From: Marinicrinis sediminis
GTDB taxonomy: Bacteria > Bacillota > Bacilli > Paenibacillales > KCTC-33676
Direction of reading: 5' to 3'
Length of the DNA stretch: 64,000 nt
Assembly: GCF_042685085.1 (NCBI RefSeq)
Contig: NZ_JBHUMM010000043.1
Span: forward strand, 770,138-834,137
The notes beneath the pieces are model-generated. The model was given only the letters and a program-made list of their open reading frames with translations, was not told the DNA's origin and ran no database searches. This document shows positions 45,157-53,505 of the stretch, piece by piece. A program made the position numbers and the translations under genes. The number at the start of each line of letters is the position of its first letter. Position 1 is the first letter of the stretch.

Positions 45157-45699
45157 TTACGATCTGTGCTCGTTCTGTTTTTGCTCCAAGTATGCTGCCG
45201 ATTCTCCCTTGGCGATACTTAAGGTATGCCAGCTATCACCTTTGATCTGCTTGCCGATCCACACAATCTGACCGACATGATACCCATAGTGGGCTACCTG
45301 TCTCTCAATCGCTTCCATCACCGTATGCGGTTCACTTCGAATATACACCGTAGCCAGCAGATCCGCTTCCCGAAGCTGGCTTAATGTATCCAGCAAGACT
45401 TTCCATCCCTGTTCCCAGCAGGCAAGCACATCTGCCTTGGTCGTTAACGTATCCTCGAATTCCTCATCCCGCTTCCGCGTCGGCTTCTCTCCGTCTGTCG
45501 TCAGAAAGTCCGTCCACCTGGATACCATATTTCCACTCATATGCTTCACAATCAGTGCGATACTGTTCGACGCCTCACTGGTTCGAAAGCGCAGCTCCGA
45601 TTCACTAAGCTGTGCAATGGTCTTGTCACCCAGATCTTTCACACTTCGAAATCTTTCTTGTACCACTTTCAGATATTCTTGCCCCAGGCTCATCTTCAT
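45157..45699 (-). CDS. DinB/DUF1572-family protein
   Basis: A 180-residue four-helix protein with the three metal-binding His of the DinB superfamily: VKHMSGN (about residue 53) and VAHYGYHVGQI (about 135). Members bind a divalent metal and include bacillithiol-dependent transferases. It lies 41 bases upstream of the RibD-like gene on the same strand. Its own upstream region is filled by long tandem repeats. Confidence 0.8.
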   Translation of the reverse strand: MKMSLGQEYLKVVQERFRSVKDLGDKTIAQLSESELRFRTSEASNSIALIVKHMSGNMVSRWTDFLTTDGEKPTRKRDEEFEDTLTTKADVLACWEQGWKVLLDTLSQLREADLLATVYIRSEPHTVMEAIERQVAHYGYHVGQIVWIGKQIKGDSWHTLSIAKGESAAYLEQKQNEHRS

Positions 45700-45730
45700 C
45701 TCTTATTCTCCCTTCACTTTTTACTTTCTT

Positions 45731-45807
45731 ATTCTTCACTCTTCACTCTTCATTCTTCATTCTTCATTCTTCATTCTTCATTCTTCATTCTTCATTCTTC
45801 ATTCTTG
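45731..45807. repeat. Heptamer tandem repeat, about 11 units
   Basis: Eleven copies of ATTCTTC (first few ACTCTTC) run without interruption, 32 bases upstream of the DinB-type start codon. Confidence 0.95.
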
Positions 45808-45877
45808 ATTTATTTTACTTCTCCGTCTGTACTCTTCGATATCTACTCTTTGCTTCTTGCTCTTTGCTCTTACTCTT

Positions 45878-45979
45878 GCTCTTGCTCTTGCTCTTGCTCT
45901 TGCTCTTGCTCTTGCTCTTGCTCTTGCTCTTGCTCTTGCTCTTGCTCTTGCTCTTGCTCTTGCTCTTGCTCTTGCTCTT
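45878..45979. repeat. Perfect hexamer tandem repeat (GCTCTT)17
   Basis: Seventeen exact copies of GCTCTT, 102 bases. On the minus strand it reads AAGAGC, a purine-rich tract lying in the 5' region of the DinB-type gene. Copy number is likely to vary between isolates. Confidence 0.95.
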
Positions 45980-46549
45980 CATTATTAGCGATTCGCTCTT
46001 GTCTTGCTACTCCTACCTGTTACGCTTATTCTGAAAGCCCCACTTCCATGCTTGACCCCAGTTGGTTTCGGTTTGCATGTTGAGAACGTAATTTAGAGCA
46101 CTGTGCGAGCACTCCGAGTGCATTTCTGAGCACGTTTTGAGTTCGTTCAGCAAATTTCCATGCTTACCGCAAGCGTGTATTGAGCAAATTGAGCGAGTTG
46201 CGAGTTCAGCTCGTTAGAGGAGTAATGGGCTTTAAGGGCGTTATGGGGGTCTGTGAGTTCTGTTAGCCATATATTCTGCCTATTGTCCCTCTATCCCTGC
46301 CTAGACTTCGTCTTCTAAACGAAGTGTGCACTCACTCCTGAATGCTTGCTGACCATTCATGGCTTGTCCAGAAATGCGCTGCATAGATCTACATATTCGA
46401 TCAGACGGCCACATATGCTGGAAGATAGACTGGCCGATCCAGCAGCCGATTTGCTATGATGAACTTAGGAAATAGAGGCTGCCTCCAAACAAAGGCAAGC
46501 AAAGAAAAGCCATGACAATTCAGAATCCACAGTCGATGGAGGAGATTAA
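45980..46549. other. Intergenic stretch without a recognisable gene
   Basis: About 570 bases. I see only weak internal similarity (GAGCACT/GAGTGC elements near 46100-46140) and a possible -10 (TATGAT, near 46456) for the LOG gene. Confidence 0.5.
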
Positions 46550-47131
46550 ATGAAATCCATAGCGGTTTTTTGTGGCTCCAGCAAGGGAGCCTCAGATCGA
46601 TACATGACCTACGCCAAAAAACTGGGCCACGAATTGGTGAAACGTGACCTTACCCTCATCTATGGCGGAGCCAGTGTGGGTACAATGGGCGCCATTGCGG
46701 ACGCTGTCCTAGAAGCAGGGGGACGTGCTGTCGGGGTCATCCCCGCCTTTCTCGATCAAAGGGAAATTGCGCACAAGCAGCTCACGGAGCTATTCGTTGT
46801 CGATTCGATGCATGCCCGCAAGATGAAGATGGCCGAACTGGCGGATGGCTTCATTGCCCTTCCGGGCGGGCCTGGCACAATGGAGGAATTTTTCGAAATC
46901 TATACCTGGGCACAGCTGGGCCTTCATCATAAGCCCTGTGGTTTGTTAAATGTAAACGGCTATTATGATCCGCTGATAGCCCTCTTCGAACGCATGAAGC
47001 AGGAACAGTTCCTGCATGAGAAGTATGACGGAATCACACTGGTGGATCAGGAGCCTGCCGGACTGCTGGATCAATTCAACACCTATGAACCGCCAGCCGT
47101 CAAAACCTACCTCACCGAAAAGCGTACATGA
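46550..47131 (+). CDS. LOG-family Rossmann protein (cytokinin-riboside phosphoribohydrolase-like)
   Basis: A 193-residue protein with the family hallmarks MHARKMKMAELADGFIALPG and PGGPGTMEE (residues 105-113). LOG proteins cleave the N-glycosidic bond of nucleoside 5'-monophosphates such as AMP derivatives; older annotations call them lysine decarboxylases. GGAGG precedes the ATG. Confidence 0.88.
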   Translation: MKSIAVFCGSSKGASDRYMTYAKKLGHELVKRDLTLIYGGASVGTMGAIADAVLEAGGRAVGVIPAFLDQREIAHKQLTELFVVDSMHARKMKMAELADGFIALPGGPGTMEEFFEIYTWAQLGLHHKPCGLLNVNGYYDPLIALFERMKQEQFLHEKYDGITLVDQEPAGLLDQFNTYEPPAVKTYLTEKRT

Positions 47132-47243
47132 GCATCCACGTACGATTCAGCAACCCCATGTGCCAATAGACCAAGCCCAATAGCCCATGTGCCGCCTTAA
47201 TCGGCTAAAGATGAGATAAAGTGATTCAACAGGAGGAACCGAC

Positions 47244-47996
47244 ATGCATCATCACGAACAGCGAATCGCCCTCGTTACAGGGGCCAGCAGTGAACAGGAT
47301 ATGGGAACAGCGATTTGCAAGCGACTGGCCGAACAAGGATATGACATTGTTTTCACATACTGGCATGCTGAAGCAGATTGGTCAACGAACTTCGAGAAGC
47401 AGCTCCTGGCATCAGGTGTAAGCGGAAAAGGAATCGAAATCGACTTATCGCATCCTAACGCCGCATACGAAGTGCTAGATGCTGCTGCTCAGATGGGGAC
47501 CCCTTCGGTACTCGTGAACAATGCTGCTCATTCCACACGGGATGGATACGAAAATTTGGATGCCCGTGTACTGGACATGCATTATGCAGTGAATATGAGG
47601 ACGACTTTTTTACTGTGCACAGAATTTGCCCGGCGATTTTCAATCGCACAACTGAAAGCTGGACGTATTATAAACCTCACTTCAGGTCAGGACGTTGGAC
47701 CCATGCCCGGAGAGTTAGCCTACTCCGCTACCAAAGGAGCGATATCTGCTTTTACACGAGCGCTGTCCATCGAACTGGGGCCCCTGGACATTACCGTGAA
47801 TGCCGTGAATCCGGGACCGACAGATACCACCTGGATGACCGATGAAATTCGCTCTCATCTGCTGCCCAAGTTTGCGATGGGCCGAATTGGACAACCCGAC
47901 GATGCTGCCAGATTAATCGCTTTTCTGGTTAGTGATGAGGCCCAGTGGATGACGGGACAGATTCTTCATTCCGAAGGTGGATTCCAGCGCAGTTAA
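47244..47996 (+). CDS. Short-chain dehydrogenase/reductase (FabG-like)
   Basis: A 250-residue SDR: VTGASSEQDMGTAI (cofactor loop), VNNAAHS (NNAG motif), catalytic Ser in INLTSGQD (S147) and Y160/K164 in YSATKGA, with GGF at the C terminus. The wording resembles 3-oxoacyl-ACP reductase relatives of broad substrate range. AGGAGG lies upstream. Confidence 0.85.
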   Translation: MHHHEQRIALVTGASSEQDMGTAICKRLAEQGYDIVFTYWHAEADWSTNFEKQLLASGVSGKGIEIDLSHPNAAYEVLDAAAQMGTPSVLVNNAAHSTRDGYENLDARVLDMHYAVNMRTTFLLCTEFARRFSIAQLKAGRIINLTSGQDVGPMPGELAYSATKGAISAFTRALSIELGPLDITVNAVNPGPTDTTWMTDEIRSHLLPKFAMGRIGQPDDAARLIAFLVSDEAQWMTGQILHSEGGFQRS

Positions 47997-48030
47997 CCAG
48001 GGTGACGGATGGAGATGAAAGGAGTGGTCT

Positions 48031-48468
48031 GTGGTGACCATGACAAAAAAAGTATCCTTGCTGCTTATATTGCTGCTGGTCGTTGGCTTCATCGGAGGCA
48101 AGGCGGTTGTTCAATATTACAAAGACCACTCTGACGTATTTAATCTCTTCAGACCTTTACAAGTCACCATTGACAACCAGTCTGACCTCGACCTTGTCCG
48201 CATAGAAATCGGAGTGCTTCAGAGTCAGATTCAATCGCCAGAGGATATTTCCAAAGTGATCGTGGAAGAACCTCTTGAAAGCGGATCTATTCGTACAATT
48301 CAGCCTGATCTGGAACTGGCAGGGGAGGGCGGCGTCTATATCAAGTTGACCGATTCACAGGGAAGCATTTCGACCCACGGCGTTTGCTCCTATACGGAAT
48401 CACTGTCCGGTCGATCCAAGATTACCGTGCATAACAGTGGCACAGACGTGGACGAAGACTGCTGGTAA
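48031..48468 (+). CDS. Secreted or membrane-anchored hypothetical protein
   Basis: A 145-residue protein with one N-terminal helix (VSLLLILLLVVGFIGGKAVV) and a beta-rich extracytoplasmic part (VTIDNQSDLDLVRIEIGVLQ). Two Cys near the C terminus could form a disulfide. AAAGGAG lies six bases before GTG 48031. No family recognised. Confidence 0.65.
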   Translation: MVTMTKKVSLLLILLLVVGFIGGKAVVQYYKDHSDVFNLFRPLQVTIDNQSDLDLVRIEIGVLQSQIQSPEDISKVIVEEPLESGSIRTIQPDLELAGEGGVYIKLTDSQGSISTHGVCSYTESLSGRSKITVHNSGTDVDEDCW

Positions 48469-48513
48469 TGCACATGGTATGTAAGCCGGAAACATGTTGG
48501 AGGACGGGACCGC

Positions 48514-49104
48514 CTAATCGAGTTGTTCCAATGGCGCCTGTCCGTTCTTGCCAAGGAAATGGGTCTGATAAATAAGTTGTACAACGCCTGAGGAAAACGT
48601 TTTTGTATTCACCATTTTTAAATTCAACCGCTGTTTGATGTCCACAAACAGTGGTTTTCCTTCTCCCAAAACAACAGGATGTACAGATAGTCTGTATTCA
48701 TCAACAAGTCCCAAATTGATAAAAGTTGTAATCAGACTTGCTCCACCATATAGCCAGATGTCTTTACCTGGCCTGTTCTTTATTTGATTTACTTCTTCAA
48801 TTACATAATCATTGATGAATATTACTTTATTGTCCGTCCCTTTTTGCGTTTTAGAAAACACAACCTTCTCTTTACTGTGAACCAAATCCCAAATTTCTTT
48901 TTCAGCATCCGAAGATTCCATTGCCGGCGTAAATTGCCCCCATAAATCATAGCTTTTTCTCCCATAGAAAATGGTATCAATTTGATTTAAAAAATGAGTA
49001 AATCCCATTTCAGCGTCCATAATACACCAATCAACTTCACCATTTTTCCCTTCAATAAAGCCATCTAACGTAACCGCTAAATCTAAAATAATTTTTCGTT
49101 TCAT
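48514..49104 (-). CDS. Dihydrofolate reductase-like (RibD C-terminal) family protein 2
   Basis: A 196-residue protein of the same fold as that at 44528 (LDLAVTLDGFIEGKNGEVDW, IFYGRKSYDLWGQF, WLYGGASLITTF, HPVVLGEGKPLF), but AT-rich and only distantly similar, so more likely acquired than locally duplicated. Confidence 0.85.
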   Translation of the reverse strand: MKRKIILDLAVTLDGFIEGKNGEVDWCIMDAEMGFTHFLNQIDTIFYGRKSYDLWGQFTPAMESSDAEKEIWDLVHSKEKVVFSKTQKGTDNKVIFINDYVIEEVNQIKNRPGKDIWLYGGASLITTFINLGLVDEYRLSVHPVVLGEGKPLFVDIKQRLNLKMVNTKTFSSGVVQLIYQTHFLGKNGQAPLEQLD

Positions 49105-49496
49105 GATCTGCCACTCCTTTCATTCATCTACTAGCTATTTTAGTCCTTAAATCCGCCACCGTACGTCATCTTACAAAAGATAGGATATCTTTCGAACAAC
49201 GCTGTCCGAAAGAGCGATTCCCTAAGAAGAATACAAGCATGTCTTCTACGTGGGTGTTCTGACATTATCGAAAAAAGTTTAAAACCAATATTCTTCTCAA
49301 GAATCTTCCAATCTTACTTTATTTTACTGCGAATGCTTTCACCCGTCTAATCCTCTGTTTTCACGGTCTAATATAAAAAGGTATATCTCAAAAGCCTTGC
49401 AATGCCTGAGACAGCCTCCGAGATAAGGTTTTAGAAAGTATCGTGTACTCTCCTGCACTTTCCTTCCCTTTGCCCTAATCCTGCCTCTAAATTCAA
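49105..49496. other. Intergenic stretch without a recognisable gene
   Basis: Nearly 400 bases between the RibD-like gene start and the glmS terminator. A 62-codon minus-strand frame is present but has no protein-like features. Confidence 0.5.
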
Positions 49497-49545
49497 AAAG
49501 AAAAGCCGAGTAGATGTCAGGAATCATCCTGGCTCTACTCAGCCC
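49497..49545 (-). terminator. glmS terminator
   Basis: GCTGAGTAGA pairs with TCTACTCGGC, with further internal pairing (CCAGGAT/ATTCCTG), followed on the minus strand by TTTTC TTTTT. Confidence 0.85.
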
Positions 49546-49571
49546 TGTTACAACTTTATTTACTTTTTTTA

Positions 49572-51401
49572 TTATTCAACCGTTACACTTTTCGCGAGGT
49601 TGCGTGGTTTGTCGACATCGTTGCCTCTTGCAAGGGAGGCATAATAGGACAACAGCTGCAATGGTACGACAGACAGTGCAGGTGTAAGCAAAGGCAGGGT
49701 TTTCGGAATCGTGAACAGCTCATCGACGGATTTCTTCAATTCGTCGTCGCCCTCGATCGCCAGACCCATGACGCTCGCACCGCGTGCAGCCACTTCCTTG
49801 ATATTGCTGACCGTTTTCTCAAATAGCATTTCCTGCGTCGCAAGCGCAATCACCGGTGTCCCTTCTTCAATCAGGGCCAGCGTGCCATGCTTCAGCTCTC
49901 CGGCTGCATATGCTTCAGAGTGAATGTAGGAGATTTCTTTCAGCTTCAGGGAGCCTTCCTGTGCCACATTGAAGTCAAGGCCTCGACCGATGAAGAACAG
50001 GTGCTCATGCTTGCTGATGCGCTCCGCGTAGTCACGTACGACTTCTGCTTCAGCCAGTATCGCTTCCACCTGCTCAGGCAGCTTCTCCAGCGCCTGAATC
50101 ACGTCTGCTATTGCGCCCGCTTCCTGTGTCTCCAGCGTCTGAGCTAGGTACAACCCAAGCAAGTAAAACGCAATCAGCTGGGACGTGTACGCTTTGGTAG
50201 AAGCAACCGCAATCTCCGGTCCCGCCCAGGTAACAATGACATCGTCCGCCTCACGGGCTACAGAGCTGCCTACGACGTTCGTAATCGCCAGCACTCTTGC
50301 TCCACAGCGTTTCGCTTCTCGAAGCGCAGCGAGCGTATCTGCCGTCTCTCCGGACTGACTGACGACGATGACCAGTGTATTCGGGGTAATAATCGGATTG
50401 CGATAGCGATATTCGGAAGCGACATCGGTTTCTACCGGAATGCGGGCGAGCGATTCAATGACCGTTTTGCCAACAAGTCCTGCATGATAAGCCGTTCCAC
50501 AGGCTACGATATGAATGTTGTGAATATCCTGAATCTGTTCCTTCGTCATCTGTACTTCCTCAAGCACAATCTGCTTGTGGTCTGCACTAATGCGGCTGCC
50601 CATCGTATCACGGTATGCCTTCGGCTGCTCATAGATTTCCTTCAACATAAAATGATCATATCCGGCTTTTTCTGCGGTTACGATATCCCATTCGACCTTG
50701 TAAATTTCCCGGGAAATGGCCTTTCCTTCGACATCCATCAGCTCGACACCATTCGAAGTGAGAACCGCCATATCGCCATCATTCAGGATATACACATCTC
50801 TCGTATGCTCCAGAATAGCCGGAATGTCCGACGCGATAAAGTTTTCGCCTTCTCCGACACCGATAATAAGCGGGCTGGCATAACGAACGGTCACGATTTT
50901 ATCCGGCTCATGCTTGGTCAGCGCAGCAAGGGCATATGCACCTTTCATCCGTTTGACAGCGCGTTGCACCGCCTGAACCAAATCCCCGTCATATTCATCA
51001 GCCAGCAAATGGGCAATGACTTCCGTATCCGTTTCTGAGGTGAACGTATGACCTTTCGCAGCCAGCTCTTCCTTCAGCGTCACATAGTTCTCAATGATGC
51101 CGTTATGCACGATTGTAAAATCGCCGCTCATATCCTGATGCGGATGGGAATTCACATCGGAAGGCTTGCCATGGGTAGCCCAGCGGGTATGCCCGATACC
51201 GATCGTTCCGTTCAGTGCGGCACCCTCCAGCTGCTCTTCCAGAATGGCCAGACGTCCTTTCGCCTTGCTGACCTTCAATCCCTCTGACGTATGCACAGCA
51301 ATACCTGCCGAGTCATAGCCTCTATATTCGAGCTTTTTCAAGCCTTCGATCAAAATCGGTTGTGAATCACGATGTCCAATATATCCTACAATTCCACACA
51401 T
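49572..51401 (-). CDS. glmS: Glutamine-fructose-6-phosphate aminotransferase (isomerising)
   Basis: 609 residues, the normal family length. MCGIVGYIGHRDSQPIL gives the N-terminal nucleophile Cys of the glutaminase domain; two SIS sugar-isomerase domains follow (VVSQSGETADT; FIGRGLDFNVAQEGSLKLKE), ending DKPRNLAKSVTVE. It makes glucosamine 6-phosphate for peptidoglycan and teichoic acids. Start ATG 51401 is eight bases after GGAGG; the open frame upstream runs through the ribozyme and is not translated. It is regulated by the glmS ribozyme at 51532-51726. Confidence 0.97.
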   Translation of the reverse strand: MCGIVGYIGHRDSQPILIEGLKKLEYRGYDSAGIAVHTSEGLKVSKAKGRLAILEEQLEGAALNGTIGIGHTRWATHGKPSDVNSHPHQDMSGDFTIVHNGIIENYVTLKEELAAKGHTFTSETDTEVIAHLLADEYDGDLVQAVQRAVKRMKGAYALAALTKHEPDKIVTVRYASPLIIGVGEGENFIASDIPAILEHTRDVYILNDGDMAVLTSNGVELMDVEGKAISREIYKVEWDIVTAEKAGYDHFMLKEIYEQPKAYRDTMGSRISADHKQIVLEEVQMTKEQIQDIHNIHIVACGTAYHAGLVGKTVIESLARIPVETDVASEYRYRNPIITPNTLVIVVSQSGETADTLAALREAKRCGARVLAITNVVGSSVAREADDVIVTWAGPEIAVASTKAYTSQLIAFYLLGLYLAQTLETQEAGAIADVIQALEKLPEQVEAILAEAEVVRDYAERISKHEHLFFIGRGLDFNVAQEGSLKLKEISYIHSEAYAAGELKHGTLALIEEGTPVIALATQEMLFEKTVSNIKEVAARGASVMGLAIEGDDELKKSVDELFTIPKTLPLLTPALSVVPLQLLSYYASLARGNDVDKPRNLAKSVTVE

Positions 51402-51426
51402 AGTTTGTACCTCCATTAGATGAGGA

Positions 51427-51456
51427 CCAAACCTTCCCCTCGCTTGGGAAAGGTTT
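51427..51456 (-). promoter_or_regulatory. Hairpin between ribozyme and glmS start
   Basis: AAACCTTTCCC and GGGGAAGGTTT form a stem close before the ribosome binding site. No T-tract, so not a terminator; it may protect the cleaved mRNA's end. Confidence 0.5.
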
Positions 51457-51531
51457 GATCCTGAGATCCCAAGCTTCATTGGGTATAGTTCATTTTTTGG
51501 GTATAGATCATTTGACATCCAGCTGTCAGAT

Positions 51532-51726
51532 TGTGCGAAAGGTCGCCCCCTCGTTTTACTGTGCAGCTTACGGTATGGATGGATTACCGGGAGGTCCCCG
51601 CCGAAACGTTCGAACACCTCCACCTCGTCAACTTCAATAGAATCGTGTCGGCAAGTCGATTCCCGCTCCTTCCGAAGCCGGTTCATGCCTTGCCGTCAGC
51701 CTGCCCTCATTGAAGTTCTGGCGCTT
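51532..51726 (-). ncRNA. glmS ribozyme/riboswitch
   Basis: On the minus strand AAGCGCCAGAACTTC opens the motif with the cleavage site before GCGCC, followed by GAAGTTGACGAGGTGGAGGT and TTCGGCGGGGACCTCCCGG, then ACCGTAAG and a GGGGGCGACC pairing segment. These match the P1/P2/P3 core of the self-cleaving glmS ribozyme, which cuts its own mRNA when glucosamine 6-phosphate binds. A 40-50 base insert enlarges the P1 region compared with Bacillus subtilis. Confidence 0.93.
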
Positions 51727-51907
51727 ATGTTGCAGATATCCTTCGATGCTCCTTTCTATTCTTGAATGCAGAAACATATAACCATCTTATTCATTTTTGT
51801 CATCTCGTGCAACAATAATTTTCAAGATGGGTTCCTCATTAGATTTCGATGGCATGTCCCTTCTTCCGTCCGTATCGGAGGAGAAAATCGGCATAAACGA
51901 TGCGCCA

Positions 51908-51962
51908 CAAAAAAAGCAAGCACCTCAGAAATGTTGTTCCATCTCCTTCGATACTTGCTTGT
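51908..51962 (-). terminator. glmM terminator
   Basis: CAAGCAAGTA pairs with the later GTGCTTGCTT and is followed by seven T residues on the minus strand, separating the cdaA-cdaR-glmM transcript from glmS. Confidence 0.75.
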
Positions 51963-52093
51963 CTTCCGTTATAATGGCATGATTTCGTTGTAATCCGCAC
52001 CTTACTGATTATAGCCCGCACCTTGCTCGTTGCGTTTTTATTTGTCCTGCCCCTGCAAGGAACGGTCATGCGGTTTAGCCGGCAACCATTGCC

Positions 52094-53440
52094 TTACAGC
52101 TTGCATTCAGCCGCAATGATATCGGCAATTCGCTGGACATGCTGCTCCACGACCTCTTTATCCGGGCCTTCGGCCATAACACGAATGAGCGGCTCTGTAC
52201 CGGATGGCCTTACCAATACCCGTCCCTGATCGCCCAGGCTGGACTCAACCTCCTGAATCACTTGTTGAACGGCTTCATTTTCTGGCAACTTGTGCTTGTC
52301 GACACCTTTTACATTTACGAGCACTTGCGGATATTTGCGCATCATCGTTTTCAGTTCACTCAGCTTTTTCCCTGAACCCTTCACAATACTGGTTAATTGC
52401 AGAGCGGTCAGAATGCCGTCTCCTGTCGGGATATGATCAAGAAAGATGACATGCCCGGACTGCTCTCCGCCAAGGTTGTATCCTCCCTTGCGCATCTCTT
52501 CCATCACATAGCGGTCTCCGACGGCCGTCTGATTCGCTGACATACCCATTTCCTCCATGGCCTTATAGAAACCAATATTGCTCATGACCGTGGTGACAAC
52601 GGTTCTGTGATTCAGCTTGCCAACCTCATTCATGGCTTTACCACATATGCAGAGAATGTAGTCGCCATCCACTTCCTCACCCTGCTCATCCACAGCAATG
52701 AGACGATCGGCATCTCCGTCAAAGGACAACCCCAAGTGCGCCTCATGCTTCACTACTGCATCACGCACAAAAGAAACATGGGTAGATCCACAGCCTTCGT
52801 TAATGTTCTTGCCTGTTGGCTGAGCGGCAATGGTAATGACTTCCGCACCGAGATCCGTGAAGATTTTCGGGGCCAGCTCATAGGCTGCTCCGTTGGCGCA
52901 ATCCAGTACAATTTTCATCCCGTCCAAACGATGCTGAACGGTGCCCTTGATATAATCGGCATATTGATACTTGGCATGCAAATCGTCGGATACCGTTCCC
53001 AGTTCTCCACCGATCGGTCTTGGCAGCTCGTCTTGCTCCGCATCCATCAATCTTTCAATTTCCAGCTCCGTTTCATCCGACAGCTTGAAGCCGTCACTGC
53101 CGAAGAACTTGATACCATTATCGGCGACCGGATTGTGTGAGGCAGAGATCATGACCCCTGCATCTGCACCGGATGCCTTGGTAAGGAAAGCGACGCATGG
53201 AGTCGTCACAACCCCCAGCCTGACCACATTTGCCCCAATCGACAACAATCCTGCTGTAAGCGCCGCCTCCAGCATCGGACCAGATATTCTCGTATCCTGC
53301 CCGATCACCACCGTCGGTCTCTCAGATTGACCCGCCAGAACATAACCGCCCGCTCTTCCTATTTGAAAGGCCATTTCCGGTGTCAGACCTTCATTGGCCA
53401 CACCGCGTACACCATCAGTTCCAAAATATTTCCCCATCAT
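52094..53440 (-). CDS. glmM: Phosphoglucosamine mutase
   Basis: 448 residues. MGKYFGTDGVRGVAN is the classic N terminus; active-site phosphoserine S101 lies in MISASHNPVADNG; metal loop SFDGDADRLIAVD; sugar-binding GGEQSGHVIFLDH; C-terminal RPSGTEPLIRVMAEG. It converts glucosamine 6-phosphate to the 1-phosphate. Third gene of the conserved cdaA-cdaR-glmM operon. Confidence 0.97.
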   Translation of the reverse strand: MMGKYFGTDGVRGVANEGLTPEMAFQIGRAGGYVLAGQSERPTVVIGQDTRISGPMLEAALTAGLLSIGANVVRLGVVTTPCVAFLTKASGADAGVMISASHNPVADNGIKFFGSDGFKLSDETELEIERLMDAEQDELPRPIGGELGTVSDDLHAKYQYADYIKGTVQHRLDGMKIVLDCANGAAYELAPKIFTDLGAEVITIAAQPTGKNINEGCGSTHVSFVRDAVVKHEAHLGLSFDGDADRLIAVDEQGEEVDGDYILCICGKAMNEVGKLNHRTVVTTVMSNIGFYKAMEEMGMSANQTAVGDRYVMEEMRKGGYNLGGEQSGHVIFLDHIPTGDGILTALQLTSIVKGSGKKLSELKTMMRKYPQVLVNVKGVDKHKLPENEAVQQVIQEVESSLGDQGRVLVRPSGTEPLIRVMAEGPDKEVVEQHVQRIADIIAAECKL

Positions 53441-53505
53441 CCATTCGCTCCTTCAGTCTTTGCCAACTGTTCATTAGGTTCAAGTCACTGTTCGCACTAG
53501 AATAT

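Noticed and set aside
45731..45979. CRISPR array
   Set aside because: Units of six and seven bases without spacers are simple tandem repeats; no cas genes are present.
45541..46083. Plus-strand frames encoding long Cys-Ser or Leu runs
   Set aside because: They are read-outs of the GCTCTT and ATTCTTC tandem repeats and lack any start signal or domain.
49339..49527. 62-codon minus-strand frame between glmS and the RibD-like gene
   Set aside because: Overlaps the glmS terminator, no ribosome binding site, no protein-like pattern.
51402..51686. N-terminal extension of GlmS by 95 residues
   Set aside because: It is the glmS ribozyme and leader read as protein; the true protein starts MCGIVGYIG because the Cys must be the first mature residue.
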